A stretch of DNA of 64,000 nt from Oceanobacillus senegalensis (GCF_900176885.1 NZ_LT839648.1:140882-204881); one strand, 5' to 3'. Shown: positions 1-9,103, counted from the stretch's first letter. A program made the numbers and translations. Notes: generated by a model from the letters alone, not told the origin.

Positions 1-219
1 ACGGTCCATAAAATCGATGATATCATGGATGTTCTTGGCAAAAACATGACAACCAATATGGACTTTGCCATTATGCGGGATCTGCTCCTTCATTATAAGG
101 ATGTACGTAAAAATGTTGTGAGTTATATGTTAAAAGGAAGTGGAACAAGGATTGATGGAACCTACTACTTGATTGTTCCAGATGAAGAAATTCAGAAAGT
201 GAATGGTATGATAGAGTGA
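1..219 (+). CDS. LCP (LytR-CpsA-Psr) family protein, C-terminal fragment
   Basis: The reading frame is open from the first base and stops at 217-219, so only about the last 72 residues are inside the window. The visible part has the tail pattern of LytR-CpsA-Psr phosphotransferases, which attach teichoic acids and other glycopolymers to peptidoglycan on the outer membrane face: a 'TNMDFAIMRDL' helix followed by 'GSGTRIDGTYY' and a final acidic helix. The catalytic arginines and the N-terminal membrane anchor lie outside the window. The family call rests on this tail alone. A terminator-like hairpin follows at 252-295. Confidence 0.55.
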   Translation, partial: TVHKIDDIMDVLGKNMTTNMDFAIMRDLLLHYKDVRKNVVSYMLKGSGTRIDGTYYLIVPDEEIQKVNGMIE

Positions 220-251
220 TTTTAGTGACAGAACCAAAGTGTGCCTTAATT

Positions 252-295
252 AAGAAAGTCTTGTAGGGAATAATCTCTGCAAGGCTTCTTTTTTA
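252..295 (+). terminator. Intrinsic terminator after the LCP gene
   Basis: An imperfect stem (AAGAAAGTCTTGTAG against CTGCAAGGCTTCTT) is followed by a run of T. It lies just after the LCP stop codon. Confidence 0.6.
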
Positions 296-360
296 TATTT
301 CGGAGTCCGAATCCCACTGCGTAAAGGTGCTAAAATGCTGGTATGCTTGCAGTTTAAACA

Positions 361-388
361 AGACAAGGTGCCTTTTCCTTGTTTTTTT
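361..388 (+). terminator. Second small terminator hairpin
   Basis: ACAAGG, an 8-nt loop and CCTTGT are followed directly by seven T. The stretch 296-360 before it has no credible ORF, so this may end a short transcript or back up the terminator at 252-295. Confidence 0.5.
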
Positions 389-477
389 GAATTTATTCAT
401 TTCATGTTGGATGAAAATCGATTAATAGCAAAAAATAAAATGTCCCTATATGGATTATTTAGAATGGAGGTGATAGG

Positions 478-768
478 ATGAGTACTTTAAAACGTATTGC
501 ATTAACATTATTAATCATCGGCGGAATCAATTGGGGGCTAATTGGATTGTTCCAATTTGACTTAGTTGCGTCTCTTTTTGGTGGACAAGATGCTGGGTTA
601 TCTAGGGTTGTTTATACGTTAGTCGGAATAAGTAGTTTATATTGTTTAACCTTATTATTTGATACAAGAGATGATACCGTTCAAACTGGAAGGTTAAATT
701 ATGGGACAGAATTTGGAGAGGAATTTGACACTCCTAACGAACGAAGAGATGATTTTGATAAAAAGTAA
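478..768 (+). CDS. DUF378 family small membrane protein (YuzA-like)
   Basis: This 96-residue protein begins with two hydrophobic helices (about residues 5-27 and 42-62) containing 'GGINWGLIGLF', the signature of the DUF378 family, whose best known Bacillus member is YuzA. The rest is a charged cytoplasmic tail rich in Asp, Glu and Arg. The start is supported by GGAGGTGATAGG just upstream. No biochemical function is established for the family. The gene stands alone between terminators, with a strong hairpin at 798-845. Confidence 0.85.
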   Translation: MSTLKRIALTLLIIGGINWGLIGLFQFDLVASLFGGQDAGLSRVVYTLVGISSLYCLTLLFDTRDDTVQTGRLNYGTEFGEEFDTPNERRDDFDKK

Positions 769-797
769 GAAATAAGGGGGGCAGCCCCAATACGTAA

Positions 798-845
798 AAC
801 AACGGGATTCGCCAAAAATTTTCTGGTGAATCCCGTTGTTTTTTA
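798..845 (+). terminator. Strong intrinsic terminator after the DUF378 gene
   Basis: A 16-bp stem (AACAACGGGATTCGCC with GGTGAATCCCGTTGTT, one G-T pair) encloses an 11-nt loop and is followed by a T run. Confidence 0.85.
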
Positions 846-1023
846 GTTGGCGTTGACGAACCATGTCGCATTTGAAATATATTTGTAACATCCACTTAAC
901 ATGTGTGAAATTATTCCATGTTAGACTATGAACTGTCGAAAATTTTAATAGGAAAATAATAATAGATATATAGTTTGGTATTTTTTACATACATAATATA
1001 GACTTTCAGGAGTGGGGATTAAA

Positions 1024-2187
1024 ATGAAAAAGCTGATTTTAACACTATCTACAGTTGCTCTGGTAGGCTTTATGAGTCCTTATGGTGCGACCGTTGTAGA
1101 TGCTAGTAATGATATAGACGAAGTGAAAAGTGAACGATCGGAGCTTGAAAAGAAACTGTCAGACACGGAAGAAGAAATTGCAGATGTTTTACTCGAATTA
1201 AAAGAGTTGAATGAAGAAATTGAGGGCGTAGAGGAATCGTTAAGACAGAATCAAAACATGCTCGATGAAACGAATAAGGAAATTTCAGATACCGAGAAGG
1301 AAGTAGAAAAATTACGAAACCAGATTACTGAATTAGAAGAAGCGATTGAGAAACGATATGAAATTTTAAAAGACCGAGCTGCTTCCTATCAAGAATCTGG
1401 AGGAACCATGAGCTATTTAGAAGTTATTTTTGGATCTGAAAGCTTTGGTGATTTCATTAGTAGGGTAACAACAGTAAATAAAATCACAAACTCCGACAAG
1501 AACCTGATTGAAAGTCAAAAAGAAGACAAAAGATTAGTAGAAGAAAAAAAGCAAGAAGTAGAGGACAAGCTTGAGAAATCCAAACAGTTGAAAGCGGAAC
1601 TGGAAGAAATGCAAGCTTTAATTGAAGATCAAAAAGCACAGAACGAAAAAAGAAAAGCTGCACTAAAAGAAAAAGAACAGGAATTACAAGAGAAAAAAGA
1701 GAAGCTAGAAATAAGAGATAGTGAGCTAGCAGCTATTCAAGAAAGAATTAATAATCCTTCACAACTTTCAATAAGTAGCTCTAATAGTGTTTCCAGCGGT
1801 TCACGTGGTGGACTCTTTGCTTGGCCAACAGACGGTGGTTATATCTCTAGTGGAATGGGTCCAAGATGGGGAAGAAGCCATAATGGAACAGACATCGCAC
1901 GTACAGACAGAAGTACTGTACCACCTATCTATGCCGTATTGGGTGGTGTCGTTGAATCGGCAGGGTTTAACAGTGGCGGTTATGGTAATCGAGTCGTGAT
2001 TAGACATGACAATGGTATGAAAACAACTTATTCCCACATGTCATCCATTAGTGTAAGTGCCGGACAAAAAGTAAGCAAAGGCCAAAAGATTGGTATCATG
2101 GGTGCAACTGGAAGATCAACCGGTATTCACTTACATCTCGAAGTATATAAAAATGGAACCCGTGTAGACCCAGAAAATTATTTGTAA
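1024..2187 (+). CDS. Secreted coiled-coil M23 peptidase (murein hydrolase, CwlO/EnvC-type layout)
   Basis: The protein has a cleavable signal peptide, a long Glu/Lys-rich coiled coil (about residues 25-245) interrupted by the 'YLEVIFGSESFGDFISR' segment typical of PcsB/CwlO N-terminal domains, a Ser/Gly linker and a C-terminal LytM/M23 domain. The M23 zinc-site motifs are visible ('SHNGTDI' and 'HLHLE'). Such proteins cut peptide cross-links in peptidoglycan, with the coiled coil controlling activity. ATG at 1024 is preferred over an in-frame GTG at 1012 because AGGAG (1008-1012) overlaps the GTG, and 'MKKLILTL' starts a proper signal peptide. It is monocistronic, ended by the hairpin at 2279-2326. 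Confidence 0.9.
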   Translation: MKKLILTLSTVALVGFMSPYGATVVDASNDIDEVKSERSELEKKLSDTEEEIADVLLELKELNEEIEGVEESLRQNQNMLDETNKEISDTEKEVEKLRNQITELEEAIEKRYEILKDRAASYQESGGTMSYLEVIFGSESFGDFISRVTTVNKITNSDKNLIESQKEDKRLVEEKKQEVEDKLEKSKQLKAELEEMQALIEDQKAQNEKRKAALKEKEQELQEKKEKLEIRDSELAAIQERINNPSQLSISSSNSVSSGSRGGLFAWPTDGGYISSGMGPRWGRSHNGTDIARTDRSTVPPIYAVLGGVVESAGFNSGGYGNRVVIRHDNGMKTTYSHMSSISVSAGQKVSKGQKIGIMGATGRSTGIHLHLEVYKNGTRVDPENYL

Positions 2188-2278
2188 AATCCTAAGGGAC
2201 TGCCCTTACGGTGTTAATCTATAGTGCACATAATAAATGGATATTTTCGTTCTTTTCATTATAAAATAAAATGCTAAA

Positions 2279-2326
2279 AAAAGAGGCTCTAGCCAGAAAA
2301 TTTTCTGTCTAGAGTCTCTTTTTTCC
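2279..2326 (+). terminator. Intrinsic terminator after the M23 peptidase gene
   Basis: AAGAG-G-CTCTAG pairs with CTAGAG-T-CTCTT around an inner AGAAAATTTTCT palindrome and is followed by TTTTTT. Confidence 0.8.
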
Positions 2327-2530
2327 TACTTCATAATAAAATCCTAGTGTCCGATAGGGTCGGAACAGTCATTAATCAATCTCGAGTGAATGAAAAAATG
2401 GGCAACGGTTGTGATGCGTATAGATTTCATAGAACCGCATCGACAGATCCCTCGTCTCTAAGTATCCCCTGAATTTCACCACCCACCTTTTATATGGTAC
2501 AATGACCTAGCAATGATAAGGAAGGCGGTG
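2327..2530. other. Non-coding stretch upstream of the acyltransferase gene
   Basis: No convincing ORF or structured RNA was seen here. The last 60 bases should hold the promoter of the 2531 gene: a TATGGTACAAT -10-like sequence lies near 2494-2503. Confidence 0.4.
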
Positions 2531-3805
2531 ATGTGGATGAGGAGTGACAAATCATGGTATCAACTGGATAATGCTGGTAAACTATATTCCTCTATTATAT
2601 CTTCTCGGGCTACCACTCTATTTCGACTATCTACTACACTTACATCTCCAGTCGAATCCATTCACTTGCAACGTGCATTGGAATTGACGTTGGAACGTTT
2701 TCCATTTTTTAAGGTTCAATTAAAACAAGGTTTCTTTTGGTATTATTTTGAAGGAACGGAGCAAACACCAAAGGTAGAAGAGGAAATGTATTATCCATGC
2801 ATGAGTTTATCAATTAAGAAGCGTGGATCCTTTCCGTATCGGGTATTATATTTTAAAAACAGAATTTCCTTGGAATTATCCCATAGTATGACGGATGGTA
2901 CCGGTGGGTTGAAGTTTTTATATGAACTGGTTAGGCAATACCTTCATTTGAGGGAATCTATACCATTAAAACAGGAGAAAATAAGTCAAGAGGAGATTCG
3001 ATTAGAAACCGAAAATGCATTTCGGAAATATTATGATAAAAAAATTCCTGCTCCCCGTTCACCATTCAGGAATACGTTTAAGCTACCGATCCTATTAGAT
3101 AATAAGGGACAATACCATATTGTTACGGGAATTATGAGGGTAGAGGAATTAAAGAAAAGGGCAAAGGAATATGACGCTTCCATTACCATTTTCCTCACTG
3201 CGGTTTATATCGAGAGTCTTCTACATATTCAAGAAAGAACGTCAAGACGGAGACGACCGATTGTGATGAATGTTCCCGTTAACATGCGTTCTTTTTTTGA
3301 AAGTAAGACCATGAGGAACTTTTTCATAAGTATGACACCTTCTATTGATGCAAGGCTTGGTGCGTACAAATTTGAGGAAATTATTCAGGAGCTTAAGATT
3401 GAGTTTAGCCGTTTACTCACACCAAAAAAATTAAAGCAGCATATAAAGCGAAGTGTGATTAGTGAGCAAAATTTAGGGTTACGATTAATGCCGTCCCCTA
3501 TCAAGAATATGGTTGCGCCGACGATTTACTCTTTTTTCGGGGAAGGTAACTATACAAGTGGCTTATCCAACTTGGGAATGGTTCATGTAGATAGGGAATT
3601 AAAGGAGTTTATCGAACGAATTGAGTGCTATCCTCCGCCAAGCATTGGCAATAAAGTGAAGGCTATGTTACTTAGTTATGACGGAAATGTGTATCTTTCT
3701 TTTGGAAATTTATCGAAAGACCGGATGCTTGAGCGGGAATTTTTTCGTCGGATTCGGAAGCTAGGAATACATGTGATGATTGAAACGAATGATGAGGTGA
3801 ATTAA
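2531..3805 (+). CDS. Condensation-fold / alcohol acetyltransferase-like protein
   Basis: About 424 residues. The motif 'HSMTDGTGG' near residue 123 is the HxxxDG signature of the CoA-dependent acyltransferase fold shared by NRPS condensation domains, chloramphenicol acetyltransferase and alcohol acetyltransferases. No adenylation or carrier domain is attached. ATG at 2531 is chosen over ATG 2513 because AAGGAAGG (2518-2525) would precede it correctly. It is followed after 1 nt by the zinc-ribbon membrane protein at 3807, a pairing that suggests they work together. Acyl donor and acceptor cannot be read from sequence. A decayed copy of codons roughly 302-363 lies at 32891-33078. Confidence 0.7.
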   Translation: MWMRSDKSWYQLDNAGKLYSSIISSRATTLFRLSTTLTSPVESIHLQRALELTLERFPFFKVQLKQGFFWYYFEGTEQTPKVEEEMYYPCMSLSIKKRGSFPYRVLYFKNRISLELSHSMTDGTGGLKFLYELVRQYLHLRESIPLKQEKISQEEIRLETENAFRKYYDKKIPAPRSPFRNTFKLPILLDNKGQYHIVTGIMRVEELKKRAKEYDASITIFLTAVYIESLLHIQERTSRRRRPIVMNVPVNMRSFFESKTMRNFFISMTPSIDARLGAYKFEEIIQELKIEFSRLLTPKKLKQHIKRSVISEQNLGLRLMPSPIKNMVAPTIYSFFGEGNYTSGLSNLGMVHVDRELKEFIERIECYPPPSIGNKVKAMLLSYDGNVYLSFGNLSKDRMLEREFFRRIRKLGIHVMIETNDEVN

Positions 3806-3806
3806 A

Positions 3807-4526
3807 ATGGCCTATTGTCCAAAGTGCGGTATTGAGGTGGAAGGGGATAATCGCCCTTGCCCACTATGCAGCTTTCCTATCCCAAAAGTAACAGAAGAGA
3901 ATGAAACGGTTGCTCGGGTTCCTAAATTTCCGCAAGCTGCCAATCCATATCCTGCTCACTTTCGAGGCGTTCTCAATCGTATCTTTGTTTTCAGCACATT
4001 ATTGATATTTGTAGCTATTTGTCTCATGTTTTATATTGATTACGAATTAAATGAAATGTTGACTTGGTCCAGGTATAGTAATTTAAGTATGTTTGCAGGA
4101 TGGGTCTTGTTATACTTTTCATTTGGTTATGTCCAAAGCTACTATAAAGTCATTATCGGAATCGGCTTAGATGCGTTATTTTTATTATTTGGCCTTGATG
4201 TGTTCAACGGGAAGCTGGAGTGGTTCTTTCCTTTGGCATTTCCCATTGTAGCTGGGACAACGGTCATCAGTGTAGGCTACTGGAGCGCTATTCGATTACT
4301 GACTGTGAGGCGCTTTAATGTGATTGGTCTTTTCTTCATTACACTCGTTATCCTATTCATGTGGATTAATTTCTTTATTCAAAGCTATCGAAATGAAGTG
4401 AATCTGCTGAATTGGATTATTGTTACCGTCCTACAGCTTTTACCCGTTTTATTCATTATGATTTACGTCAAGTACGGTATGTCTGAACGGATGAAACAAA
4501 AGATAGCGAGAAAGTTTCATTTGTAG
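3807..4526 (+). CDS. Zinc-ribbon membrane protein (DUF6320-like)
   Basis: This 239-residue protein opens with a zinc ribbon 'CPKCG..CPLC' (Cys at about 4, 7, 18 and 21), followed by a short linker and six or so hydrophobic helices from about residue 55 to 230, ending in a basic tail. The ribbon-plus-membrane layout matches the family called DUF6320. Its start lies one base after the stop of the acyltransferase gene, so the two are almost certainly translated from one mRNA. It may anchor the acyltransferase at the membrane; that is inference. Confidence 0.7.
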   Translation: MAYCPKCGIEVEGDNRPCPLCSFPIPKVTEENETVARVPKFPQAANPYPAHFRGVLNRIFVFSTLLIFVAICLMFYIDYELNEMLTWSRYSNLSMFAGWVLLYFSFGYVQSYYKVIIGIGLDALFLLFGLDVFNGKLEWFFPLAFPIVAGTTVISVGYWSAIRLLTVRRFNVIGLFFITLVILFMWINFFIQSYRNEVNLLNWIIVTVLQLLPVLFIMIYVKYGMSERMKQKIARKFHL

Positions 4527-4822
4527 AGGGATATAGGGAACAGCGCCCCGCTTGATAGTAAAGAGACGCGGAGGGAAGGAACATTGGTTCAAATTCGATT
4601 AGAGGAGCGGGATAATGTACCTCTGTCCTGCCGTAATGAGAGGGCGTATAAATGAAGGGAACGCGAAATGATAATGGAGTATTCTTATAGTTACCATAAT
4701 AAAAACCGATTCTTCTGTTCTTTTTAGAATCGGTTTAATGGATCACTTTTTCTTATTTTTGAATAAGACATGGTTACATCCTTTCTCTATGTAATGAAGT
4801 ATGCGCCTGAATCCCACTCCCA
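4527..4822. other. Intergenic region with an inverted repeat
   Basis: The only structure is AAACCGATTCT/AGAATCGGTTT (4703-4736), which could end the 2531-4526 operon but has no clean T run. No ORF was supported. Confidence 0.4.
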
Positions 4823-4900
4823 CTATCTACGGTAAAGTTTTTCATAAGCATTAGCATATAATTCAAAAGCCTCTTTTATTGCTTGTTTAATTTGTCTCAT
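4823..4900 (-). CDS. Possible 25-residue small protein
   Basis: On the minus strand an ATG at 4900 is preceded by an excellent Shine-Dalgarno (GAGAGGAGGAA) and opens a 25-codon frame ending at TAG 4823-4825. The peptide begins 'MRQIKQAIKEAFELYANAY' and ends in Lys/Arg. It would form an amphipathic, weakly basic helix. No family is recognised. The strong ribosome site and helix-like composition argue for a real small gene; its length means chance cannot be excluded. Confidence 0.45.
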   Translation of the reverse strand: MRQIKQAIKEAFELYANAYEKLYRR

Positions 4901-5204
4901 CTGTCGTTCCTCCTCTCTTTTGTTAATTCTATTATCTTAGAAATGGGACAAATTGACAAAGTCTGTGGAATCGTTAACATTCCTCATGAAAACGACAACA
5001 ACGCAAATGAAACCGAGAACATCTCCATTTTTCTTACCATTTCACCTTTTTTCTCCTGTTTTTTAATGAAAGTGTAGCTTTCATATCTTTGAGGGGGGAG
5101 GTTCTGAGGTGATCCCCCAACTAAATTGATTCATATAGGGGGTGATAAGCCTGTTTGGGTTGCGGATTCTATATTGATCCTAAAGTTAAATCGACTTTTA
5201 TTCT
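4901..5204. other. Intergenic stretch with a GC-rich hairpin
   Basis: Contains GGGGGG...CCCCC (about 5092-5115) able to form a short hairpin, and a second GGGGGTGAT ribosome-site-like sequence at 5138-5146 with no gene behind it. Nothing else was supported. Confidence 0.3.
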
Positions 5205-5250
5205 ATAAAAAGATAGTAGCCCAAAAGCATGGCCTTGGTTTTGGGCTACT
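5205..5250 (-). terminator. Terminator for the leftward AbrB-family gene
   Basis: Read on the minus strand, AGTAGCCCAAAA pairs perfectly with TTTTGGGCTACT (5215-5226 and 5239-5250), followed by a T-rich tail. Confidence 0.8.
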
Positions 5251-5278
5251 AATGTTAGTATGTTTGGGGTGCACTACA

Positions 5279-6367
5279 TCATGCTTGATTCTTTACAGTG
5301 GGTGCGATGATTTTCTTTTGGGCTGTGTTTTTGTAAAAAAATTTTAACGCTGGCATGACGATTAGGAAAATAAATAGTAATCTAAAAATCTGGAAAACTG
5401 TTACCATCGAAACGTCTGCTCCAATGGCATCTGCTAATAAAACCATTTGATCTAGTCCGCCTGGTGCGGTACTTAAGAAGCTGGTTGCAAATGAAAAGCC
5501 TAGCATAATAGATAGTACAAAACTGGTGCCGAACGTTAAAGCGATTAAACCGATGGAACTGAATACGCCAGCAAGTAAATAGCGTTTTGGTAATTTAATC
5601 ATATGTGGTTTTAATGCTAAACCGATATGTGCACCAATACATAAGAGTGCAATATTCATGATAGAAGGGGGCACGACAGGGATAGTAACAGAACCCAGAT
5701 TTAGACCAATCGCAATTAGAACAGGTGTTAGAAAATAAGCGATAGGCATATGGATACGTTTTGCAAGAAGAGAAACCAACCAAGAGACTAATATCAGAAG
5801 GATTAACCCGATAGTAAGGCTTGAACTGACTTCTGGCTTTGTGGCAACCTGACTTGCAACGATAAATGGAACAATGACAACAACAAGTAAAAGACGAACC
5901 ACATGAAAGTATGTAATCGCCGCTAAGTCGACGTCTTTTTCTTCTTCAGCAAATACAACGATTTGTGCAATACCACCAGGAATGGTGCTAAGAATCATCG
6001 ACTTGAAGGAAAGCTTAGACCATTTACTTAATAAATAAGCTAATCCAATAGACCCCGCTATAAGTACAATATTTAGTAGAAACATGTAGATTAGTAGAAT
6101 TCCAAGATTATTAAAAAGTGCTAAATCGAATTGTTGGCCGATGGTAAGGCCTAGAACAACAAGCCCGATATCACGTAGTCTTGGAGACCACCTTAGGGAT
6201 CCTTTATAAATGAATTGAAACAAAAGTAGTGAAAAAATAGGACCTAACATCCAAGGAATAGGGACATGGAGAAAGCTAAATATGTTAGCACCTATAACAG
6301 CTATAAAAAAGACGATTAAAATTTCCTTGTTGAAAATCGCATGTAAGACTTTTAATCGGTCCTTCAT
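5279..6367 (-). CDS. AbrB family (PF05145) integral membrane protein
   Basis: About 362 residues, almost entirely hydrophobic, arranged as two related halves; each carries 'PGG' after a helix ('STIPGGIAQIVVFAEE' and 'STAPGGLDQMVLLADA'), the hallmark of the membrane family named AbrB/putative ammonia monooxygenase, unrelated to the AbrB DNA-binding protein. ATG 6367 is chosen because AAAGGGG lies 8 nt upstream. It sits downstream of the extradiol dioxygenase gene in the same direction, so it may move an aromatic substrate or product. Transport function in this family is not proven. Confidence 0.75.
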   Translation of the reverse strand: MKDRLKVLHAIFNKEILIVFFIAVIGANIFSFLHVPIPWMLGPIFSLLLFQFIYKGSLRWSPRLRDIGLVVLGLTIGQQFDLALFNNLGILLIYMFLLNIVLIAGSIGLAYLLSKWSKLSFKSMILSTIPGGIAQIVVFAEEEKDVDLAAITYFHVVRLLLVVVIVPFIVASQVATKPEVSSSLTIGLILLILVSWLVSLLAKRIHMPIAYFLTPVLIAIGLNLGSVTIPVVPPSIMNIALLCIGAHIGLALKPHMIKLPKRYLLAGVFSSIGLIALTFGTSFVLSIMLGFSFATSFLSTAPGGLDQMVLLADAIGADVSMVTVFQIFRLLFIFLIVMPALKFFYKNTAQKKIIAPTVKNQA

Positions 6368-6460
6368 GAACATCGCCCCTTTCTTTGTAAGTGTAAAAAT
6401 GAAGATACAGTGCTCAGCTTGCTTTCTGCGTTGCTGAACACTGTTCGTCAAAAAGGATAG

Positions 6461-7438
6461 TTATTTCACTTTCGCAATTTCCTTCTCGCGATCTTTAACA
6501 TCGTCACGACGGTGATCTCCCCAAACGGTTGAACCATATTTTAAGTATTCTTCGTACGTCCACTTGACTGGTTCCCAATCAGGTTCAAAGATTAAGTAGC
6601 CATTTGTGAATATTTCCAAACGAAGACCGCTACCAGGATCTTTTACGTAAATAAACATCGCCTGTGAAATTCCGTGTTTTCCTGGTCCTACAAAACTTAA
6701 TTCATCTTCACTTAAAATATCCGCAGCACGTAATAAATCTTGAGCATTGTCTAGCCAATATGCGATATGGTGCATTTCATTTGGTCCTTTGCATCTTTCG
6801 GAAGACATCATAGCTACGTCATGTACTAAATTGGTAACACTCAACCAGCTTGCAACTTGTTTGTCGTCTGGATTAACAAAGTATTCACGTAGTTTAAACC
6901 CAAGTTTCTCAACTAAGTAATTAACAATGATTTCGTTATCAACAGATGTTAATAAGTTTACATGATCAATTCGGCGAGGGGAAACCCCTTTTGCCCATGA
7001 TTTATAGGTTTGATTTTTTAGGATTGATTTGCGGTTGGCATCTGCTTCTGGTTTTTCCATATCAAAATAAATTTCAAAGCGATGGCCACTAGGCAATTCA
7101 AAACGAATCGCACGGCCTTGCCCAACTTCTTCACCAGGCTCAATCCAACGAACTTCGGCCCCAGCATCTTGCAGGAGACGAGCAAATGTATCCACATCTT
7201 CACGGCGTCTCGCTTTCCAGCCAATATGATCAATAAAAGATGTTTCTCCAGCTGTAATGGATAATGTATGATGTTCGAAGTCGCCCCATGCGCGTAAATA
7301 GTGAGTGCCATCCACTTCACAAGTTTCTTCTAATCCAATCACGTCTTTAAAGAACCGTAATGATTGTTCAAGATTCTCCGATACTAATGCAACATGCCCT
7401 AACTTTGCTATTTCTGGTGCATAATAAAATTTTTCCAT
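6461..7438 (-). CDS. Extradiol ring-cleavage dioxygenase, VOC superfamily (catechol 2,3-dioxygenase-like)
   Basis: 325 residues with two VOC domains, the standard length for type I extradiol dioxygenases. In the catalytic C-terminal domain the Fe(II) ligand positions are visible: His159 ('IDHVNL'), His223/224 ('MHHIAYW') and Glu275 ('RLEIF'); His255 in 'GPGKHGIS' matches the conserved second-sphere histidine. It would open a catechol beside the two hydroxyls to give a yellow semialdehyde or ketone. Its neighbours encode a flavin hydroxylase and a C-C hydrolase, which places it in the middle of a meta-cleavage route. GGGGTG precedes the ATG. The exact catechol is unknown. Confidence 0.9.
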   Translation of the reverse strand: MEKFYYAPEIAKLGHVALVSENLEQSLRFFKDVIGLEETCEVDGTHYLRAWGDFEHHTLSITAGETSFIDHIGWKARRREDVDTFARLLQDAGAEVRWIEPGEEVGQGRAIRFELPSGHRFEIYFDMEKPEADANRKSILKNQTYKSWAKGVSPRRIDHVNLLTSVDNEIIVNYLVEKLGFKLREYFVNPDDKQVASWLSVTNLVHDVAMMSSERCKGPNEMHHIAYWLDNAQDLLRAADILSEDELSFVGPGKHGISQAMFIYVKDPGSGLRLEIFTNGYLIFEPDWEPVKWTYEEYLKYGSTVWGDHRRDDVKDREKEIAKVK

Positions 7439-7567
7439 AAAAATTCACCCCATCAAAGATAATAAATTTTTTTCTTATATATTTGGCTGATTTCTAAAAG
7501 CATTGTTGTTAATGCATAAAATAGATATGATGCGCAATACTTAATACGAAAAAAGGTGCGTAAATAC

Positions 7568-7800
7568 CGTTACGGAAATACACTACGCTTTCCACGGGCG
7601 CTACTGAGCCCCCTCCGTGCTGTCGCACTACGTGGTCTCACCGAGGCTTTTCATCCCGCAGTAGTCTCCGTGTATTTCCTTCGCTAATTTTGAGCATAAT
7701 CTTCTATTATTATTTCAGCTATGGTTAATGTAGGAAGACCAATCGACTTCTTGAAACTGCCCGCAGTGGAAATTAACGTGTATCAACAAACATTATTGTT
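7568..7800. repeat. Diverged GC-rich dispersed Bacillus-type repeat
   Basis: Within the 495-bp gap between the dioxygenase and oxygenase genes lies a GC-rich block with 'CTTTCCACGGGCG', 'GGTCTCACCGAGG' and 'CCCGCAGTAGTCTCCGTGTATTT', the pattern of a non-coding repeat common in Bacillaceae genomes. A related tail, 'CTGCCCGCAGTGGAAATTAACG' type, is at 7757-7780. A shorter copy is at 12035-12080 and a diverged one at 25740-25890. No ORF was supported here. Confidence 0.55.
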
Positions 7801-7933
7801 CTATAAGTATTAAGCTAATAAGTAAAGTTACATCGACGTGCACTAATAAACTTCATTAGTTGCATCACACAATCCTTCCACCGCAACACTAAAACCAACA
7901 AAGTATAAGAAAACAGCCTACGTTTAAAAGGTC

Positions 7934-9103
7934 TTAACCTTGAATTCCTGTGTCGATGCCGAATAGGTGTCTTCCATATCCGGTTACAGCATCCTCATAA
8001 AGGGAAGTGATATGAGTAGCGATTGCCATCAAGTCACGTGTGAAAAGTTCAACAGGATGGCCTTTTAATAATGCATGACCGCCAAGTGTCAGTAAGCTTT
8101 TCACACCGATGTGAACACATTTGTCAATAATCGATGCGCGAATGGCTTTGTAACGGGCTCCTTCATATGGTCCGCCTTTGTCACGCTCCATTAAGGCAAT
8201 ATATTGATTCATAAGAGCATCTACCGCTTCCATTTCCATGCTTAGCTCTGCAAGGACGCGCTGGCTGGATGGTGATTCATTTTCTTTCACACCGGAAAAA
8301 CGTACACGACCAGCCGTGTGTTTAGTGAATTCATCGATGACACGATGGGCGCCACCAACTGCCATCGCAGCAAAACCAACATAAAATCCAGGATAGAAAG
8401 GGGTATTGTAGTATAGATAATCTTGGTCAAAATCTTCTTCTGGTGGCTGGCTACATTCAATGATTTTATTAAAGCGTAAGATTGCTTCTGGTTTGACAAA
8501 TACATTATCCACAATCAACGTATTACTTCCTGAGCCACGTAATCCAAGAGAATTCCAGTTTTCTTGGATCTCTAGGTCATTTACATTTAAGCAAATTCCA
8601 ACACGTTCTGGTTTGTCCGCATCCTCAAATTGCATGAACGCACCGACACCAACCCATTCTGAATAGTTAATACCGCTTACAAAATGATACGTTCCTGAAA
8701 CGCGATATCCACCGTCACAAGCTTCTACTTTTCCGATGGGAGCAAATACGTCTGCAACAAATCCATCTGATTCAACGACCTCATCACGTAATGGTTTAGG
8801 CAAATAAGATACCCAAGCATTGTGTAGAGAAAAGAAGCATGTAAGCCAAGCAGCTGATAAATTGTGATAGCCTACTGTACCAATAAAGTCTACATACGTT
8901 TTCCAATCTAATTGTGGATACCCATAATCTTTCGGCAACAGCAAACGATGAATTTCCTCCGTGCGAATCGCATCTGCTACATTAGTGGAGACGGTTGCAT
9001 TTAAATCCGCTTGTTCCGCCTCTTTTTCAGCTAATTGTCCAATACGTTTTCCTTTTTCCATTATCTCTTCATAAAGTGAAGTTTTATTTTTAACAAGTAC
9101 CAT
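7934..9103 (-). CDS. Flavin-dependent monooxygenase, oxygenase component (acyl-CoA dehydrogenase fold, HsaA/HpaH-like)
   Basis: 389 residues with the acyl-CoA dehydrogenase fold: helical N-terminus, a beta domain ('YRVSGTYHFVSGINYSEW', 'LGLRGSGSNTLIVDNVFV') and a helical C-terminus. The 'W..W' and 'GLRGSGS' pattern is typical of group D two-component hydroxylases (HsaA, C2-type 4-hydroxyphenylacetate hydroxylase), which use reduced flavin and O2 to add a hydroxyl next to a phenol. No separate catalytic Glu of true acyl-CoA dehydrogenases was identified. The partner reductase is probably 13945-14427. The gene starts the leftward series after the hydrolase gene, with AAAGGGTGG before ATG 9103. 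Confidence 0.8.
   Translation of the reverse strand: MVLVKNKTSLYEEIMEKGKRIGQLAEKEAEQADLNATVSTNVADAIRTEEIHRLLLPKDYGYPQLDWKTYVDFIGTVGYHNLSAAWLTCFFSLHNAWVSYLPKPLRDEVVESDGFVADVFAPIGKVEACDGGYRVSGTYHFVSGINYSEWVGVGAFMQFEDADKPERVGICLNVNDLEIQENWNSLGLRGSGSNTLIVDNVFVKPEAILRFNKIIECSQPPEEDFDQDYLYYNTPFYPGFYVGFAAMAVGGAHRVIDEFTKHTAGRVRFSGVKENESPSSQRVLAELSMEMEAVDALMNQYIALMERDKGGPYEGARYKAIRASIIDKCVHIGVKSLLTLGGHALLKGHPVELFTRDLMAIATHITSLYEDAVTGYGRHLFGIDTGIQG

Noticed and set aside
300..360. Possible tRNA-like or small RNA 3' end ('CGAATCCCACTGCG')
   Set aside because: No acceptor stem, anticodon arm or CCA arrangement could be found.
1801..2037. Antisense frame inside the M23 peptidase gene
   Set aside because: Shadow of the real coding frame; no ribosome site or family pattern.
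5126..5347. 73-codon plus-strand frame
   Set aside because: It crosses the terminator stem at 5215-5250 and the 3' end of the leftward AbrB-family gene; not plausible as a gene.
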